Positions 7,960 to 17,318 of a stretch of 64,000 nucleotides of DNA are shown here, piece after piece; positions within the stretch are counted from its first letter, which is position 1; each line of letters begins with the position of its first letter. Source of the DNA: PCRC01 sp040384665. GTDB taxonomy: Bacteria; Pseudomonadota; Gammaproteobacteria; Burkholderiales; Burkholderiaceae_C. A program made the translations under genes and the position numbers. The notes below the pieces were generated by a model. The model saw nothing but the letters and a program-made list of their open reading frames with translations, was not told the origin of the DNA and ran no database searches. The stretch covers positions 15,673-79,672 of the forward strand of contig JAZKIY010000013.1 in the NCBI GenBank assembly GCA_040384665.1, written 5' to 3'.

Positions 7960-10900
7960 ATGAACCGCACCCAACGCGCTGCACGGCTGATTCAACCCCT
8001 TCGCTTCAGCCATTTAATTTGGCTTGGCGTGACGGGCGCGATTGCGCTGTCGTTTGTTGCTTTCAGCCAGGTGACGCCGCCAGCCATCCCGGCCATCAAC
8101 CTGTCACCCGAGCCGTTGTACGCCTCGGGCACCCGGGCCAAACCGACCCTGTCGTTGGCGCTGTCTGTTGAATTTCCAACCGTTGGTGCGCAGTACGTCA
8201 ACGCGCCCAACACCAACACCGACAACAGCTACGCACCGACCACGGAATACATCGGCTATTTCGACGCCGAAAGTTGCTACAGCTATGTCAACGACGCAGA
8301 TGCGAACCTGCGCCGCTTTGACCGCACAGGCGCAGCCACCAGCAGAACCTGTGCCGGCACCGGCTTCAGCGGCAACTTCATGAACTGGGCCAGCAGCTCT
8401 GCAGTGGACGTGCTCCGCCTCGGCCTGACAGGGGGCGATCGGATTGTGGACACCGCCAGCCTCACCGTCCTGCAACGCGCTGTTTTGCCCGACGGCCGCT
8501 TCTACAACGACAACAATTTTCCATCCAAACGGCTCAGTGCAGCCTTGGTGAATGGCGCACTCCCCAGCACACTGCGGGGCACTTACACCGGGGATGTGTA
8601 CGTTGCCAACTGCTTCAACCGCATCCATTTCGGAACGGCTGCAGCAGGCAGTTGTGACTCACCAGGCAACAACTCCAACCTCGGCATTGCCGCCGCCCAA
8701 GCCGTCGGGCCAGTCACATCGTTCACCAGCTTGCCGACTGGTTTCACCAACACCTGCGCGACCCGTGGACAAACCTGCAGTTTTTCTGGAACGCTTGAAG
8801 TCGCTTATGGGCGGGGCTCCAACTGGAAAGTTGCGCCCGCCTACAACGGCGTGCTGTGCAGCGAGAGCGTCTTCACAGGAGGCTCCACCAGCAGCAGTGC
8901 CCTGTGCTACACAAGACCATACACGGGGACATGGACACCACCTGGTGCGTCCAACGGAACGACGGCACTGTCCAGCGATGGCTTCTTTTACTCACGCGTC
9001 AAGGTGTGTGAAAGCAGCGGCAACACATTGCAAGACCCACGCACCGATTTTTGTTTGCGTTACCCGAGCGGCAATTACAAGCCGGTGGGCAACCTTCAAA
9101 AATTCAGTGACCGGGTACGGGTTGCAGCCTTTGGCTACCTGATTGACAACCAGCAGTCCCGCTACGGCGGGGTGTTGCGCGCGCCCATGAAGTATGTGGG
9201 GCCCAGGACCTTTGACGCCGATGGTGTTCTGTCGACCGTGGCCAACCCCAACCTGGAGTGGAGTGAGAGCACGGGCGTGTTCGCCGTCAACCCCGACCTC
9301 GCCCTGGAAGGTAAAAGCGGCGTGGTGAACTACCTGAACCAGTTCGGACGGACTGGCAGCTCTCCTGGCACCTACAAAACGTACGATCCGGTGGGTGAGT
9401 TGTACTACGAGTCCCTTCGTTACATTCAGGGCTTGTCGCCAACATCGCAAGCCACCTCTGGGTTGACCGACGACATGAAAGACGGCTTCCCTGTCTACAC
9501 CACATGGGTTGATCCGCATGCAGTGGGTTCCAGCACGGGCGACTACTCATGCCTGAAAAACAACATCTTGCTGATCGGTGACGTCAACACACACAACGAC
9601 AAATCCATCCCGGGCAACACCACCCGACTGGCCGATTCTGAGTTCAGCCGCACAGCCAATGCGGCCAACAACGAGCCGGACTTCACCGCCTGGACCCGGG
9701 TTGTTGACAGCTTTGAGACCAACAACGGTGTGAGCTACACCAATGGCCAAGGCACATTCACCGCAAGAAACCCCAACCTCACAGCCACCGGCACCTTGAG
9801 GGGCCTGCAAACACTGGATACGGGCGCCACCAAGGCCAGTTTTTACATGGCGGGCATGGCGTATTGGGCCAACACCAACGACATCCGGGGCACGGCGTGG
9901 AGCAACACGGCCAAGCGACGCCCCGGCATGCGCGCCACGACCTACGTGCTGGATGTGAACGAATTCGCTCAACAAAGCGTGACCAGCGCACGGCGCAACA
10001 GCCAGTTCTTTTTAACGGCCAAGTACGGCGGCTTCAAGGACCGGTCCAACCGCGGCAGCCCCTTCCTGGCGGGTGATGGCAGCACAGACAACTCCAACTG
10101 GGAAAAGCCATCTGAGCCCGGGGAAGCCAGAACCTACTTCCTCTCCAGCAGCGCGCGCGGTGTACTGACCGCTCTTGACGGCATTTTTGCCACCATCGCT
10201 GCAGAAGGGAATAGCATTGCCGGTGGTGCCATATCGACGCAAAGCTTGGCCACCAATGCCGGGTTTGTGTACCAAGCACAATTCGACTCGTCAGACTGGA
10301 GTGGTGATCTGATCGCCTACCCCATTTCAGCCAACTCATCGGGCGTCGTGACCATCGGAGACATTGCATCGGCCCAGTGGCGTGCCGCCACCAGGCTGGA
10401 CGCCAAATTGCCGGACAGCCGCGCCATCTATGTTGGCCGGGTCACGCCCCAGTCCGGCAGCGCTGCAACGCCGTTTTTGTGGGGGTCGCTGGAAACCAGC
10501 TTAACCACAGCGCTGAACAAAGCGTCCCCGGCCGCCGTGGCAGACAACCTTGGGCAATCGAGGCTCAACTTCCTCCGAGGAGACCGCTCATTGGAGGGCA
10601 TCCCATTCAGGCGCCGTGGCAGCGTTCTGGGCGACATCATCAACTCTGCTGTGGCCTACGCGGGCGAACCAACCGACCGCATCAGCGATGCGAGTTACAG
10701 CACCTTTGCCACCACCAACCGCAACCGGACCAAGGCGCTGTACGTCGGCTCAAACGATGGCATGCTGCATGCATTCAACGCGGCGAATGGTGACGAACTG
10801 TTCGGCTACATCCCGAGTTGGCTGGGTTCGAAGCTGTCGGCGCTGACGTCTTCCTCATACAACGTCAGCGGACACCAAAGCTATGTAGACGGGTCGCCTG

Positions 10901-12228
10901 AGGTGGCCGAGGCCAAAGTCGGGAACGACTGGAAAACCGTCCTGGTGTCTGGTTCGGGCGGGGGTGGACAGGGCGTGTTTGCGCTGGATGTCACCAACCC
11001 TGCGGCCTTTGATGCCAGCAAGGTGATGTGGGAGTTCTCAGACCGCGACGATCCAGACCTGGGCAACGTTGTCGGAAAACTGCAGATCCTCAAATTCCGC
11101 ACCAGCGCGCCCGATGCCACACCGGCGTACAAATGGTTTGCCGTGGTGCCCGGTGGTGTCAACAACTACGTCAATGACGGCAACTTCAGCACCACAGGCA
11201 CCCCCACGCTGTTCATTCTGGACCTGAGCAAACCAGCAACCACCGCCTGGAGCCTGGGCAGCAATTACTTCAAGGTGTCATTGCCATTGGTCAGCGCCAC
11301 CAGCAGCACCACCGCATCGGGCCTGACGAACTTCACCGCCACCGCTGGCCTGGCCGATGAGGTCGAGTACGTCTATGCCGGGGACTTGTATGGCAACCTT
11401 TGGAAGCTGGATTTTTCGCTGCATGGCACGGCAGAATGGAACTTCAACGAGTTGAATGGTCGCACGACGCGACCGCTGTTTATCGCCAAGGACAGCCTCT
11501 CGCGGACGCAGCCCATCTCGGTCCAGCCCAAGGTTGTCAGAGCACCCAACAACGCATCCATTGTCTTGTTCGGCACCGGACGCTATTTTGAGCCCGCCGA
11601 CAATGTCGTCAGTTCGTCGACCCAAACACAAAGTTTCTACGCCATTTTCGACAACAACAGCACCACACCTGACACCAGTGGTGGCCTGAGCGTGATCAAC
11701 GGGCGGTCCCGTCTGCAAGCGGGTACGGCATCGTCCAGCGCCGTGACCGTTCCCGCGTTTGTGTATGGTCGCCCCTTGACCAACGCCGACGTGACACAAC
11801 GTTCGGGCTGGTACTTTGATTTCCCGCGCTCCGGAGAACGCCTGATCAGCAATTTGGCCTTGTTTGGCAGCTCTGTGCTCTTTGGCAGCGTTGTCCCGCC
11901 GGAAGCGCAGGCGGGCTCGTGTGGCACCGGCAGTGGCAACCAGTACAGCGTCAGCATTGCCACCGGCAACGGCAACCTCCAGTCTTCAGAGATTGGTATT
12001 TTGGGTGAGCCACTGGTTTTTGACTTGGCTGCGTCCTTGTCTGGGGTGGACAGCACAGGGCGGCGGGTCAGGACGGAGAGGGCTGTGGCTGTTTTCCAAG
12101 GCTCTGGCGACGGGACAGGCGGGCCTGGTTTGAAGGCGTTGTCGGGTCAATTCACCAACACGGCGCAGGTGGGGCGGCTCAGCTGGCGACAAATCAGCAA
12201 TTACCAGGAATTGAAGAACGCACCATGA
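7960..12228 (+). CDS. pilY1: Type IV pilus tip adhesin / biogenesis factor PilY1
   Basis: A 1422-residue secreted protein. Residues ~20-37 form a hydrophobic signal (LIWLGVTGAIALSFVAF). The C-terminal third is the PilY1 beta-propeller: it opens with TKALYVGSNDGMLHAFNA (~residue 927) and GDELFGYIPSWL, and includes the Asp-rich FSDRDDPDLGNVVG segment and the VEYVYAGDLYGNLWKLDF blade. The N-terminal half is poorly conserved, as usual for the adhesin part; I see no clear MIDAS motif of a von Willebrand A domain. PilY1 acts at the pilus tip with the minor pilins and counteracts PilT-driven retraction. Its stop overlaps the next gene's ATG. Confidence 0.92.
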   Translation: MNRTQRAARLIQPLRFSHLIWLGVTGAIALSFVAFSQVTPPAIPAINLSPEPLYASGTRAKPTLSLALSVEFPTVGAQYVNAPNTNTDNSYAPTTEYIGYFDAESCYSYVNDADANLRRFDRTGAATSRTCAGTGFSGNFMNWASSSAVDVLRLGLTGGDRIVDTASLTVLQRAVLPDGRFYNDNNFPSKRLSAALVNGALPSTLRGTYTGDVYVANCFNRIHFGTAAAGSCDSPGNNSNLGIAAAQAVGPVTSFTSLPTGFTNTCATRGQTCSFSGTLEVAYGRGSNWKVAPAYNGVLCSESVFTGGSTSSSALCYTRPYTGTWTPPGASNGTTALSSDGFFYSRVKVCESSGNTLQDPRTDFCLRYPSGNYKPVGNLQKFSDRVRVAAFGYLIDNQQSRYGGVLRAPMKYVGPRTFDADGVLSTVANPNLEWSESTGVFAVNPDLALEGKSGVVNYLNQFGRTGSSPGTYKTYDPVGELYYESLRYIQGLSPTSQATSGLTDDMKDGFPVYTTWVDPHAVGSSTGDYSCLKNNILLIGDVNTHNDKSIPGNTTRLADSEFSRTANAANNEPDFTAWTRVVDSFETNNGVSYTNGQGTFTARNPNLTATGTLRGLQTLDTGATKASFYMAGMAYWANTNDIRGTAWSNTAKRRPGMRATTYVLDVNEFAQQSVTSARRNSQFFLTAKYGGFKDRSNRGSPFLAGDGSTDNSNWEKPSEPGEARTYFLSSSARGVLTALDGIFATIAAEGNSIAGGAISTQSLATNAGFVYQAQFDSSDWSGDLIAYPISANSSGVVTIGDIASAQWRAATRLDAKLPDSRAIYVGRVTPQSGSAATPFLWGSLETSLTTALNKASPAAVADNLGQSRLNFLRGDRSLEGIPFRRRGSVLGDIINSAVAYAGEPTDRISDASYSTFATTNRNRTKALYVGSNDGMLHAFNAANGDELFGYIPSWLGSKLSALTSSSYNVSGHQSYVDGSPEVAEAKVGNDWKTVLVSGSGGGGQGVFALDVTNPAAFDASKVMWEFSDRDDPDLGNVVGKLQILKFRTSAPDATPAYKWFAVVPGGVNNYVNDGNFSTTGTPTLFILDLSKPATTAWSLGSNYFKVSLPLVSATSSTTASGLTNFTATAGLADEVEYVYAGDLYGNLWKLDFSLHGTAEWNFNELNGRTTRPLFIAKDSLSRTQPISVQPKVVRAPNNASIVLFGTGRYFEPADNVVSSSTQTQSFYAIFDNNSTTPDTSGGLSVINGRSRLQAGTASSSAVTVPAFVYGRPLTNADVTQRSGWYFDFPRSGERLISNLALFGSSVLFGSVVPPEAQAGSCGTGSGNQYSVSIATGNGNLQSSEIGILGEPLVFDLAASLSGVDSTGRRVRTERAVAVFQGSGDGTGGPGLKALSGQFTNTAQVGRLSWRQISNYQELKNAP

Positions 12229-12752
12229 AACAACCCTACCAACGCGGTTTCACACTGATTGAGGTGATGATTGCCGTGGCCATCATTGCGATCCTGGCGG
12301 CTGTGGCTTACCCGTCCTACCGTGATTCGGTCATCAAGGGCAAACGTGCCGAAGGCCGAACCGCGTTGAGCGAGTTGTTGCTCCAGCAGGAACGCTACAA
12401 CACGCAGCGAAATTGCTACCTCGGCTTCACCACATCGGCCGCCGGGGTCGCCACACCGACAGCCCCCTCGCCGTCAACCGCCTGTGGTGGCGTCACAGCG
12501 CCTTCAGTGCCGTTCAAACCCTTTTCAGGCAGCAGTCTAGCCACATCTGCCTACCTGCTGTCGGCAGACCTTTGTCCTGCTGCCACAGGGGTGGCTGGTG
12601 CAACGCTGTCCATCGCAGAGTGCGTTCGCTTGGTGGCCACTCCGCGGGGCGGCCACGTGGACCCGGACGCCGGCGAGTTGCGCGTGACAACAACCGGTAC
12701 CAGAGACTGCACTGGAACAAAAGCCTCTGTGTCCCGGTTGTGCTGGCAATGA
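12225..12752 (+). CDS. pilE: PilE-like minor pilin
   Basis: A 175-residue pilin-family protein. RGFTLIEVMIAVAIIAILAA gives cleavage at G8/F9 with Glu at mature position 5. The helix runs on to YPSYRDSVIKGKRAEGR, and QERYNTQRNCYL resembles the alpha-beta loop of PilE proteins encoded beside pilY1. Four cysteines in the C-terminal half could form disulfides. It overlaps pilY1 (ATGA) and the next gene (ATGA). It is more likely the minor pilin of the priming complex than the major pilin. Confidence 0.85.
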   Translation: MKQPYQRGFTLIEVMIAVAIIAILAAVAYPSYRDSVIKGKRAEGRTALSELLLQQERYNTQRNCYLGFTTSAAGVATPTAPSPSTACGGVTAPSVPFKPFSGSSLATSAYLLSADLCPAATGVAGATLSIAECVRLVATPRGGHVDPDAGELRVTTTGTRDCTGTKASVSRLCWQ

Positions 12753-13333
12753 CACCCCCACCGTCAAAGCACCGATCAAACGGCTTCACCCTCATCGAGT
12801 TGATGGTGACGGTGGCTTTGGCCGCCATCCTGGCGTATGTGGCCATTCCGAACATCAGCGCCTTTGTTCGGAATGCCGAGCTGACCTCTGCCACCAATGC
12901 GTTGGTGGCGGCCATGGGCACAGCGCGCTCTGAAGCACTGAAACTCAACTACAACGCGGTGGTGGCACCAGCCAGCGGCAACACTTGGGAGAGCGGCTGG
13001 ATCGTTTTTGTAGACAAGAACTTCAACAACACCTTTGACCCCGCCACCGAATCCATCGTCTCTCGCCAGGCGGCGTTGCCGGCTTACTTCACGGTCACGG
13101 CGTTGCCCGCCAGCAGCACGCCCTACGTGCTCTTCAATGCTTCCGGTTACTCGAAAAACTCAACCGGTGGCTTCGGCGCCAGCAACTTCACCATTGCACG
13201 CAACGACCTGCCCGCAGGCAGCAAAGAGTTGCTGGAGCAAACGCGCCGCACCATCATTGCGTCAACCGGCAGGGTTCGCACGTGCAAGCCCACATCGACC
13301 ACCGACACCAACTGCCCCTCCTCTGGCAGTTGA
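12749..13333 (+). CDS. fimT: FimT/GspH-type pseudopilin
   Basis: About 194 residues, starting at the ATG that overlaps the preceding stop. SNGFTLIELMVTVALAAILA gives cleavage after G12 and Glu at mature position 5. The following NISAFVRNAELTSATNALVAAMGTARSEA and SGWIVFVDKNFN are typical of the GspH/FimT family, minor pilins implicated in DNA binding during uptake in some species. The frame is open much farther upstream, but that part is a shadow of the pilE-like gene. It ends the pilus cluster, 30 nt before ribD. Confidence 0.87.
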   Translation: MTPPPSKHRSNGFTLIELMVTVALAAILAYVAIPNISAFVRNAELTSATNALVAAMGTARSEALKLNYNAVVAPASGNTWESGWIVFVDKNFNNTFDPATESIVSRQAALPAYFTVTALPASSTPYVLFNASGYSKNSTGGFGASNFTIARNDLPAGSKELLEQTRRTIIASTGRVRTCKPTSTTDTNCPSSGS

Positions 13334-13363
13334 ACCCCGGTCGCTCCATTGGCCTGATGCTTC

Positions 13364-14476
13364 ATGAAACCACTTCCTTGGTCTGACACCCTGGCCTTGG
13401 CGGCGCTGGCCACCGGCATTTCCGAACCGAACCCCCGTGTCGGTTGTGTGGTCACCGCCCCTGAGGGGCGCGTACTGGGCCAGGGCCACACCCAACAAGC
13501 CGGCGGCCCCCATGCCGAAGTCATGGCCTTGCGCGATGCCCAGGCAAACAACCATGACACCCGTGGCGCAACCGCCTGGGTCACCCTGGAACCCTGCTGC
13601 CATTTTGGCCGCACACCGCCATGCACAGACGCTTTGCTGGCCGCAGGCATCGCCACCGTCAACGTGGCGTTGCTGGACCCCAACCCCCTGGTGGCCGGTC
13701 AAGGCGTGGCGGCTTTGCGTGCAGCGGGCGTTGCAGTCAACGTATTGCCCGATACCCATGAGGTGGCAATTGCCGCGCGTGAAATGAACATCGGTTTTCT
13801 ATCGCGCATGGCGCGCGGACGGCCTTGGGTGCGGATGAAAATTGCCGCGTCGCTGGATGGCAAGACCGCGCTGAACAACGGCAGCAGCCAATGGATCACC
13901 TCCGAGGCCGCACGGCAAGACGGCCATGCCTGGCGCGCCCGCGCGTCTGCGGTGCTCACGGGCATCGGCACCGTGCTGGAAGACGACCCGCAACTCAACG
14001 TGCGTGGCGTCACAGTCACACGCCAGCCGACGGTGGTGGTGGTGGACAGCCGGGTCGAAACACCTGTGAACGCCCGTGTTTTCACGCCAGACCGCGCGGT
14101 CTGGCTCTACAGCGCACAGCCGGAGGGCCCCAGGCATGTGGCACTGGCCGCCCGCGGTGCCACGCTGCACTGCCTGCCCGATGCCCAGGGCAAGGTCGAT
14201 CTGGCCGCGATGCTGACCGACCTGGCCCAGCGCGGGGTGAACGAGTTGCACGTGGAGGCGGGGCACAAACTCAACGGTTCGCTGATCCGCGCTGGCCTGG
14301 TGGACGAGTTTCTGGTCTACCTCGCGCCTTCGCTGCTGGGTCAGGCGCGCGACATGGCCCAGTTTGGCCCCTTGACCGCGCTTTCCGAGGCGATGGCGCT
14401 GGAGTTCACCTCGGTGGACCGGGTCGGGCCGGACCTGCGCATCGTTGCCCGCCCCCCGGGGCGGGACAAGTTTTAA
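13364..14476 (+). CDS. ribD: Bifunctional riboflavin deaminase/reductase RibD
   Basis: A 370-residue bifunctional enzyme for the second and third steps of riboflavin synthesis. The N-terminal deaminase domain (~1-145) has the zinc site GGPHAEVMAL plus EPCCHFGRTPPC. The C-terminal reductase domain begins near GRPWVRMKIAASLDGK and holds NELHVEAGHKLNGS; most homologues have Gly where this protein has His (EAGHKLNGS). Length is normal. It begins 30 nt after fimT with no visible terminator or FMN riboswitch between them, so read-through from the pilus genes is possible. Confidence 0.95.
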   Translation: MKPLPWSDTLALAALATGISEPNPRVGCVVTAPEGRVLGQGHTQQAGGPHAEVMALRDAQANNHDTRGATAWVTLEPCCHFGRTPPCTDALLAAGIATVNVALLDPNPLVAGQGVAALRAAGVAVNVLPDTHEVAIAAREMNIGFLSRMARGRPWVRMKIAASLDGKTALNNGSSQWITSEAARQDGHAWRARASAVLTGIGTVLEDDPQLNVRGVTVTRQPTVVVVDSRVETPVNARVFTPDRAVWLYSAQPEGPRHVALAARGATLHCLPDAQGKVDLAAMLTDLAQRGVNELHVEAGHKLNGSLIRAGLVDEFLVYLAPSLLGQARDMAQFGPLTALSEAMALEFTSVDRVGPDLRIVARPPGRDKF

Positions 14477-14519
14477 GCCACCGCCCGGAAGTCGTGCCGT
14501 TTCCCTGCGAAAATACGGC

Positions 14520-15161
14520 ATGTTCACCGGAATCATCACCGGCGTGGGGCGCATCGTCGCCGTGCACGACCTGGGAAGCTCTTTAACCTACGGCAAGCGG
14601 CTGGCCATTGCCACGCCCACCGGTTACCTGAACGACGTGGGCCTGGGCGACAGCATTGCCCTCAACGGCGCCTGCATGACGGTGGTGGCCATTGACCTGC
14701 CGCAGAACCAGTTCCAGATCGACATTTCTGCCGAATCACTGGCCAAAACCACCGGATTGGCCGAGTCCAACACCGTCAACCTCGAAAAAGCCCTGCGGGC
14801 GAACGACCGGCTGGGTGGCCACATCGTGTCAGGCCATGTGGACGGCGTCGGACTTGTCAGCCATTTTGCCGAGGTCGGTGAAAGCTGGGATTTGCGCATC
14901 GAGGCACCCAAAGCCCTGGCGAAATACCTGGCATTCAAAGGTTCTGTGGTGGTCAACGGCGTCAGCCTGACCGTCAACCGCGTGACCGACACCCCCGACC
15001 ACACCGAGATCAGCATCAACCTGATTCCCCACACCGTCCAGAACACCGCGCTGCAGCACCTCGCCACCGGCTCGCGGGTCAACCTCGAAATTGACCTGAT
15101 CGCCCGCTACGTTGAACGCATGCTCAGCGGTGTGCACACCGCTTCTCAGGATTTGACATGA
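14520..15161 (+). CDS. ribE: Riboflavin synthase, alpha subunit
   Basis: A 213-residue enzyme that dismutates two 6,7-dimethyl-8-ribityllumazine molecules to riboflavin and the pyrimidinedione. The family start MFTGIITGVGRI is present, and the protein shows the tandem lumazine-binding repeat: the first ends near LGDSIALNGACMTV, the second has GGHIVSGHVDGVG and VVVNGVSLTVN. The ATG at 14520 is set by this conserved N-terminus although the frame is open upstream. It lies 43 nt after ribD and overlaps the ribBA start by 4 nt. Confidence 0.95.
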   Translation: MFTGIITGVGRIVAVHDLGSSLTYGKRLAIATPTGYLNDVGLGDSIALNGACMTVVAIDLPQNQFQIDISAESLAKTTGLAESNTVNLEKALRANDRLGGHIVSGHVDGVGLVSHFAEVGESWDLRIEAPKALAKYLAFKGSVVVNGVSLTVNRVTDTPDHTEISINLIPHTVQNTALQHLATGSRVNLEIDLIARYVERMLSGVHTASQDLT

Positions 15162-16285
15162 CCGCCCCTGCCACCGCCTCTTTCCACGCCAACATTTCCC
15201 CGGTCGAAGACATCGTGGCCGACATGCGGGCCGGCCGCATGGTCATTCTGGTGGACGAAGAAGACCGTGAAAACGAAGGCGACCTGGTACTGGCGGCCGA
15301 CCATGTGACACCCGAAGCTGTGAACTTCATGGCGCGTTTTGGGCGTGGACTGATCTGCCTGACCCTGACGCGCGAACGCTGCGAACGCCTGCAATTGCCC
15401 CCAATGGTGTCGCGCAACGGCACACGTCATGGCACCGCATTCACCGTGTCGATTGAAGCAGCCGTTGGCGTGACCACCGGCATCTCTGCCGCCGACCGGG
15501 CACGCACCGTGCAGGCGGCGGTGGCCAAAAACGCCCAAGTCAACGACCTGGTCCAGCCCGGCCACATCTTTCCCCTGCAGGCCGTTGATGGTGGTGTGCT
15601 GATGCGTGCCGGCCACACCGAAGCCGGTTGTGACCTCGCCGCAATGGCCGGCTGCTCCCCCGCCGCGGTGATCTGCGAGATCATGAAAGACGACGGCACC
15701 ATGGCGCGCCTGCCCGATTTGGCGGTGTTCGCCGCCGAACATGGCTTGAAGATTGGCACCATCGCCGACCTGATCCAGCACCGCAGCCGCAACGAGTCCC
15801 TGGTCACCAAAATTGGCAGCCGCAGCATTCAGACCGCCTTTGGTGAGTTCAACGCCCATGCCTTCACCGACACCACCAGCGGCGGCGTGCACCTGGCCTT
15901 GGTCAAAGGTGCCTGGCAGCCTGAAGACACTGTGCTGGCGCGGGTGCACGAGCCGCTGTCGGTGCTGGACGCGCTCGAAATCAACCGCCCCATGCACTCC
16001 TGGAGCCTGGACGCCAGCCTGAAACACATTGCTGGTGTTGGCCAAGGCGTGGTCGTGCTGTTGAACTGCGGCGAAAGCGCCAGCCAACTCATCGCTCAGT
16101 TTGAAGGCCGTGCCCGCGCCAGCCAGGCCCCCGAGCGCGGCCCGGTGGACCTGCGCACCTATGGCGTTGGTGCGCAAATCTTGCGCGAGTGCGGTGCCTT
16201 CAAACTGACATTGCTGGGCACTCCCCGCCGCATGCCCAGCATGGCCGGTTACGGGCTCGAAATCACCGGCTACCTGGCCGCCTGA
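15158..16285 (+). CDS. ribBA: DHBP synthase with degenerate GTP cyclohydrolase II domain
   Basis: A 375-residue fusion. The N-terminal domain (~1-210) is an intact 3,4-dihydroxy-2-butanone-4-phosphate synthase with VDEEDRENEGDL, TRHGTAFTVSIEA and RAGHTEAGCDLA, making the four-carbon precursor of riboflavin from ribulose 5-phosphate. The C-terminal domain (~215-375) has the RibA fold pattern, but the zinc ligands (Cys-x10-Cys-x-Cys) are missing: the aligned segment reads RVHEPLSVLDALEINRPMHS. Cyclohydrolase activity is therefore unlikely, and a separate RibA is expected elsewhere in the genome. Such RibB-RibA-like fusions are known in proteobacteria. It overlaps ribE and precedes ribH by 35 nt. 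Confidence 0.93.
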   Translation: MTAPATASFHANISPVEDIVADMRAGRMVILVDEEDRENEGDLVLAADHVTPEAVNFMARFGRGLICLTLTRERCERLQLPPMVSRNGTRHGTAFTVSIEAAVGVTTGISAADRARTVQAAVAKNAQVNDLVQPGHIFPLQAVDGGVLMRAGHTEAGCDLAAMAGCSPAAVICEIMKDDGTMARLPDLAVFAAEHGLKIGTIADLIQHRSRNESLVTKIGSRSIQTAFGEFNAHAFTDTTSGGVHLALVKGAWQPEDTVLARVHEPLSVLDALEINRPMHSWSLDASLKHIAGVGQGVVVLLNCGESASQLIAQFEGRARASQAPERGPVDLRTYGVGAQILRECGAFKLTLLGTPRRMPSMAGYGLEITGYLAA

Positions 16286-16320
16286 GCAACACCCCTTCAC
16301 AGACCGCAACAAGGACCTCC

Positions 16321-16785
16321 ATGTTTGGCGCAGACAAAGGCACTCCCACCCTGACCGATGGCAAAAAGCTCTACATCGGCATCGTGCAGGCACGCTTCAA
16401 CGAAGGCATCACCGAGGCGTTGGCCAAAGCCTGCCTGGACGAATTGGTGGCACTGGGTGTGTCGCCCAAACACATCGACCATGTGCGCGTGCCCGGTGCG
16501 CTCGAAGTGCCACTGGCCCTGCAGGCCATGGCCGAGTTGAACCGCTACGACGCGTTGGTGGCGCTGGGCTGTATCGTGCGCGGTGAAACCTACCACTTTG
16601 AGCTGGTCGCCAACGAGTCCGGTGCCGGTGTCACCCGCATTGGGCTGGACTACCAGATCCCGATTGCCAACGCCATCCTGACCACCGAAAACATGGAACA
16701 AGCCATTGCCCGGCAAACCGACAAGGGCCGCGACGCTGCCCGTGTGGCGGTGGAAATGGCCAACCTGCTCACCGAGATCGCATGA
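16321..16785 (+). CDS. ribH: 6,7-dimethyl-8-ribityllumazine synthase
   Basis: A 154-residue enzyme condensing DHBP with the ribitylamino-pyrimidinedione, the substrate step for riboflavin synthase. Conserved ARFNEGITEAL, VPGALEVPLA and GCIVRGETYHFE are all present, the last holding the catalytic His. AAGGA lies about 6 nt before the ATG. It follows ribBA by 35 nt and its stop overlaps the nusB start, so ribD-E-BA-H and nusB probably form one transcript. Confidence 0.96.
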   Translation: MFGADKGTPTLTDGKKLYIGIVQARFNEGITEALAKACLDELVALGVSPKHIDHVRVPGALEVPLALQAMAELNRYDALVALGCIVRGETYHFELVANESGAGVTRIGLDYQIPIANAILTTENMEQAIARQTDKGRDAARVAVEMANLLTEIA

Positions 16786-17318
16786 CCTTGACCAAACCCG
16801 ACACCCGGCCACCGCGCCAGCCCCGCACCGGCATAACCAGCACAGGTGTTCGCAAAGCGGCTTCCAAATCCGCGCGCAGCCGCTCGCGTGAGTTTGCTGT
16901 GCAGGCGCTGTACCAGTACCTGGTGGGCCGCAACGACGCCGACGCGATTGACCGATTCACCCGCGACCTGGCCGGTTTCAACAAAGCCGATTCGGCACAC
17001 TACGACGCCCTGCTCCATGGTTGCATTGCGCAAGCCATTGATCTGGATGCACTGGTGGTCCCGCTGCTGGACCGCAAGCTCGGCGAAATTTCACCGGTGG
17101 AGCACAGCATCCTGTGGATTGGCGCTTACGAGTTCAAACACTGCCTGGACGTGCCCTGGCGCGTGGTCATCAACGAATGCATCGAGTTGGCCAAGGCCTT
17201 TGGCGGTACCGACGGCCACAAGTACGTCAACGGCGTGCTGAACCAGCTCGCGTCCACCCTGCGGGCCTCCGAGGTGGCGGCAGACGGTGGCCACAAGCCT
17301 GCCCCCAACGCGGAATGA
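16782..17318 (+). CDS. nusB: Transcription antitermination factor NusB
   Basis: A 178-residue NusB with the core helical domain (SRSREFAVQALYQYLVG; LDRKLGEISPVEHSILWIGAYE; VPWRVVINECIELAKAFGGTDGHKYVNGVLN). NusB binds boxA RNA with NusE (S10) in rRNA antitermination. It carries a basic N-terminal extension of about 30 residues and a short Ala-rich tail beyond the usual ~140-residue core. The ribH-nusB pairing is widely conserved. Start and stop overlap both neighbours (ATGA). Confidence 0.94.
   Translation: MTLTKPDTRPPRQPRTGITSTGVRKAASKSARSRSREFAVQALYQYLVGRNDADAIDRFTRDLAGFNKADSAHYDALLHGCIAQAIDLDALVVPLLDRKLGEISPVEHSILWIGAYEFKHCLDVPWRVVINECIELAKAFGGTDGHKYVNGVLNQLASTLRASEVAADGGHKPAPNAE

Noticed and set aside
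7986..8030. Possible seventh repeat copy in the pilY1 signal region (AAGCCAAAT on the minus strand)
   Set aside because: Only a 9-10 bp block and a loose TTGAATCAGC match; the GCCTTAGTCGAACC core is missing and the segment encodes a normal signal peptide.
13334..13363. FMN riboswitch expected before ribD
   Set aside because: The gap is only 30 nt and holds no FMN-aptamer motifs; fimT coding sequence precedes it directly.
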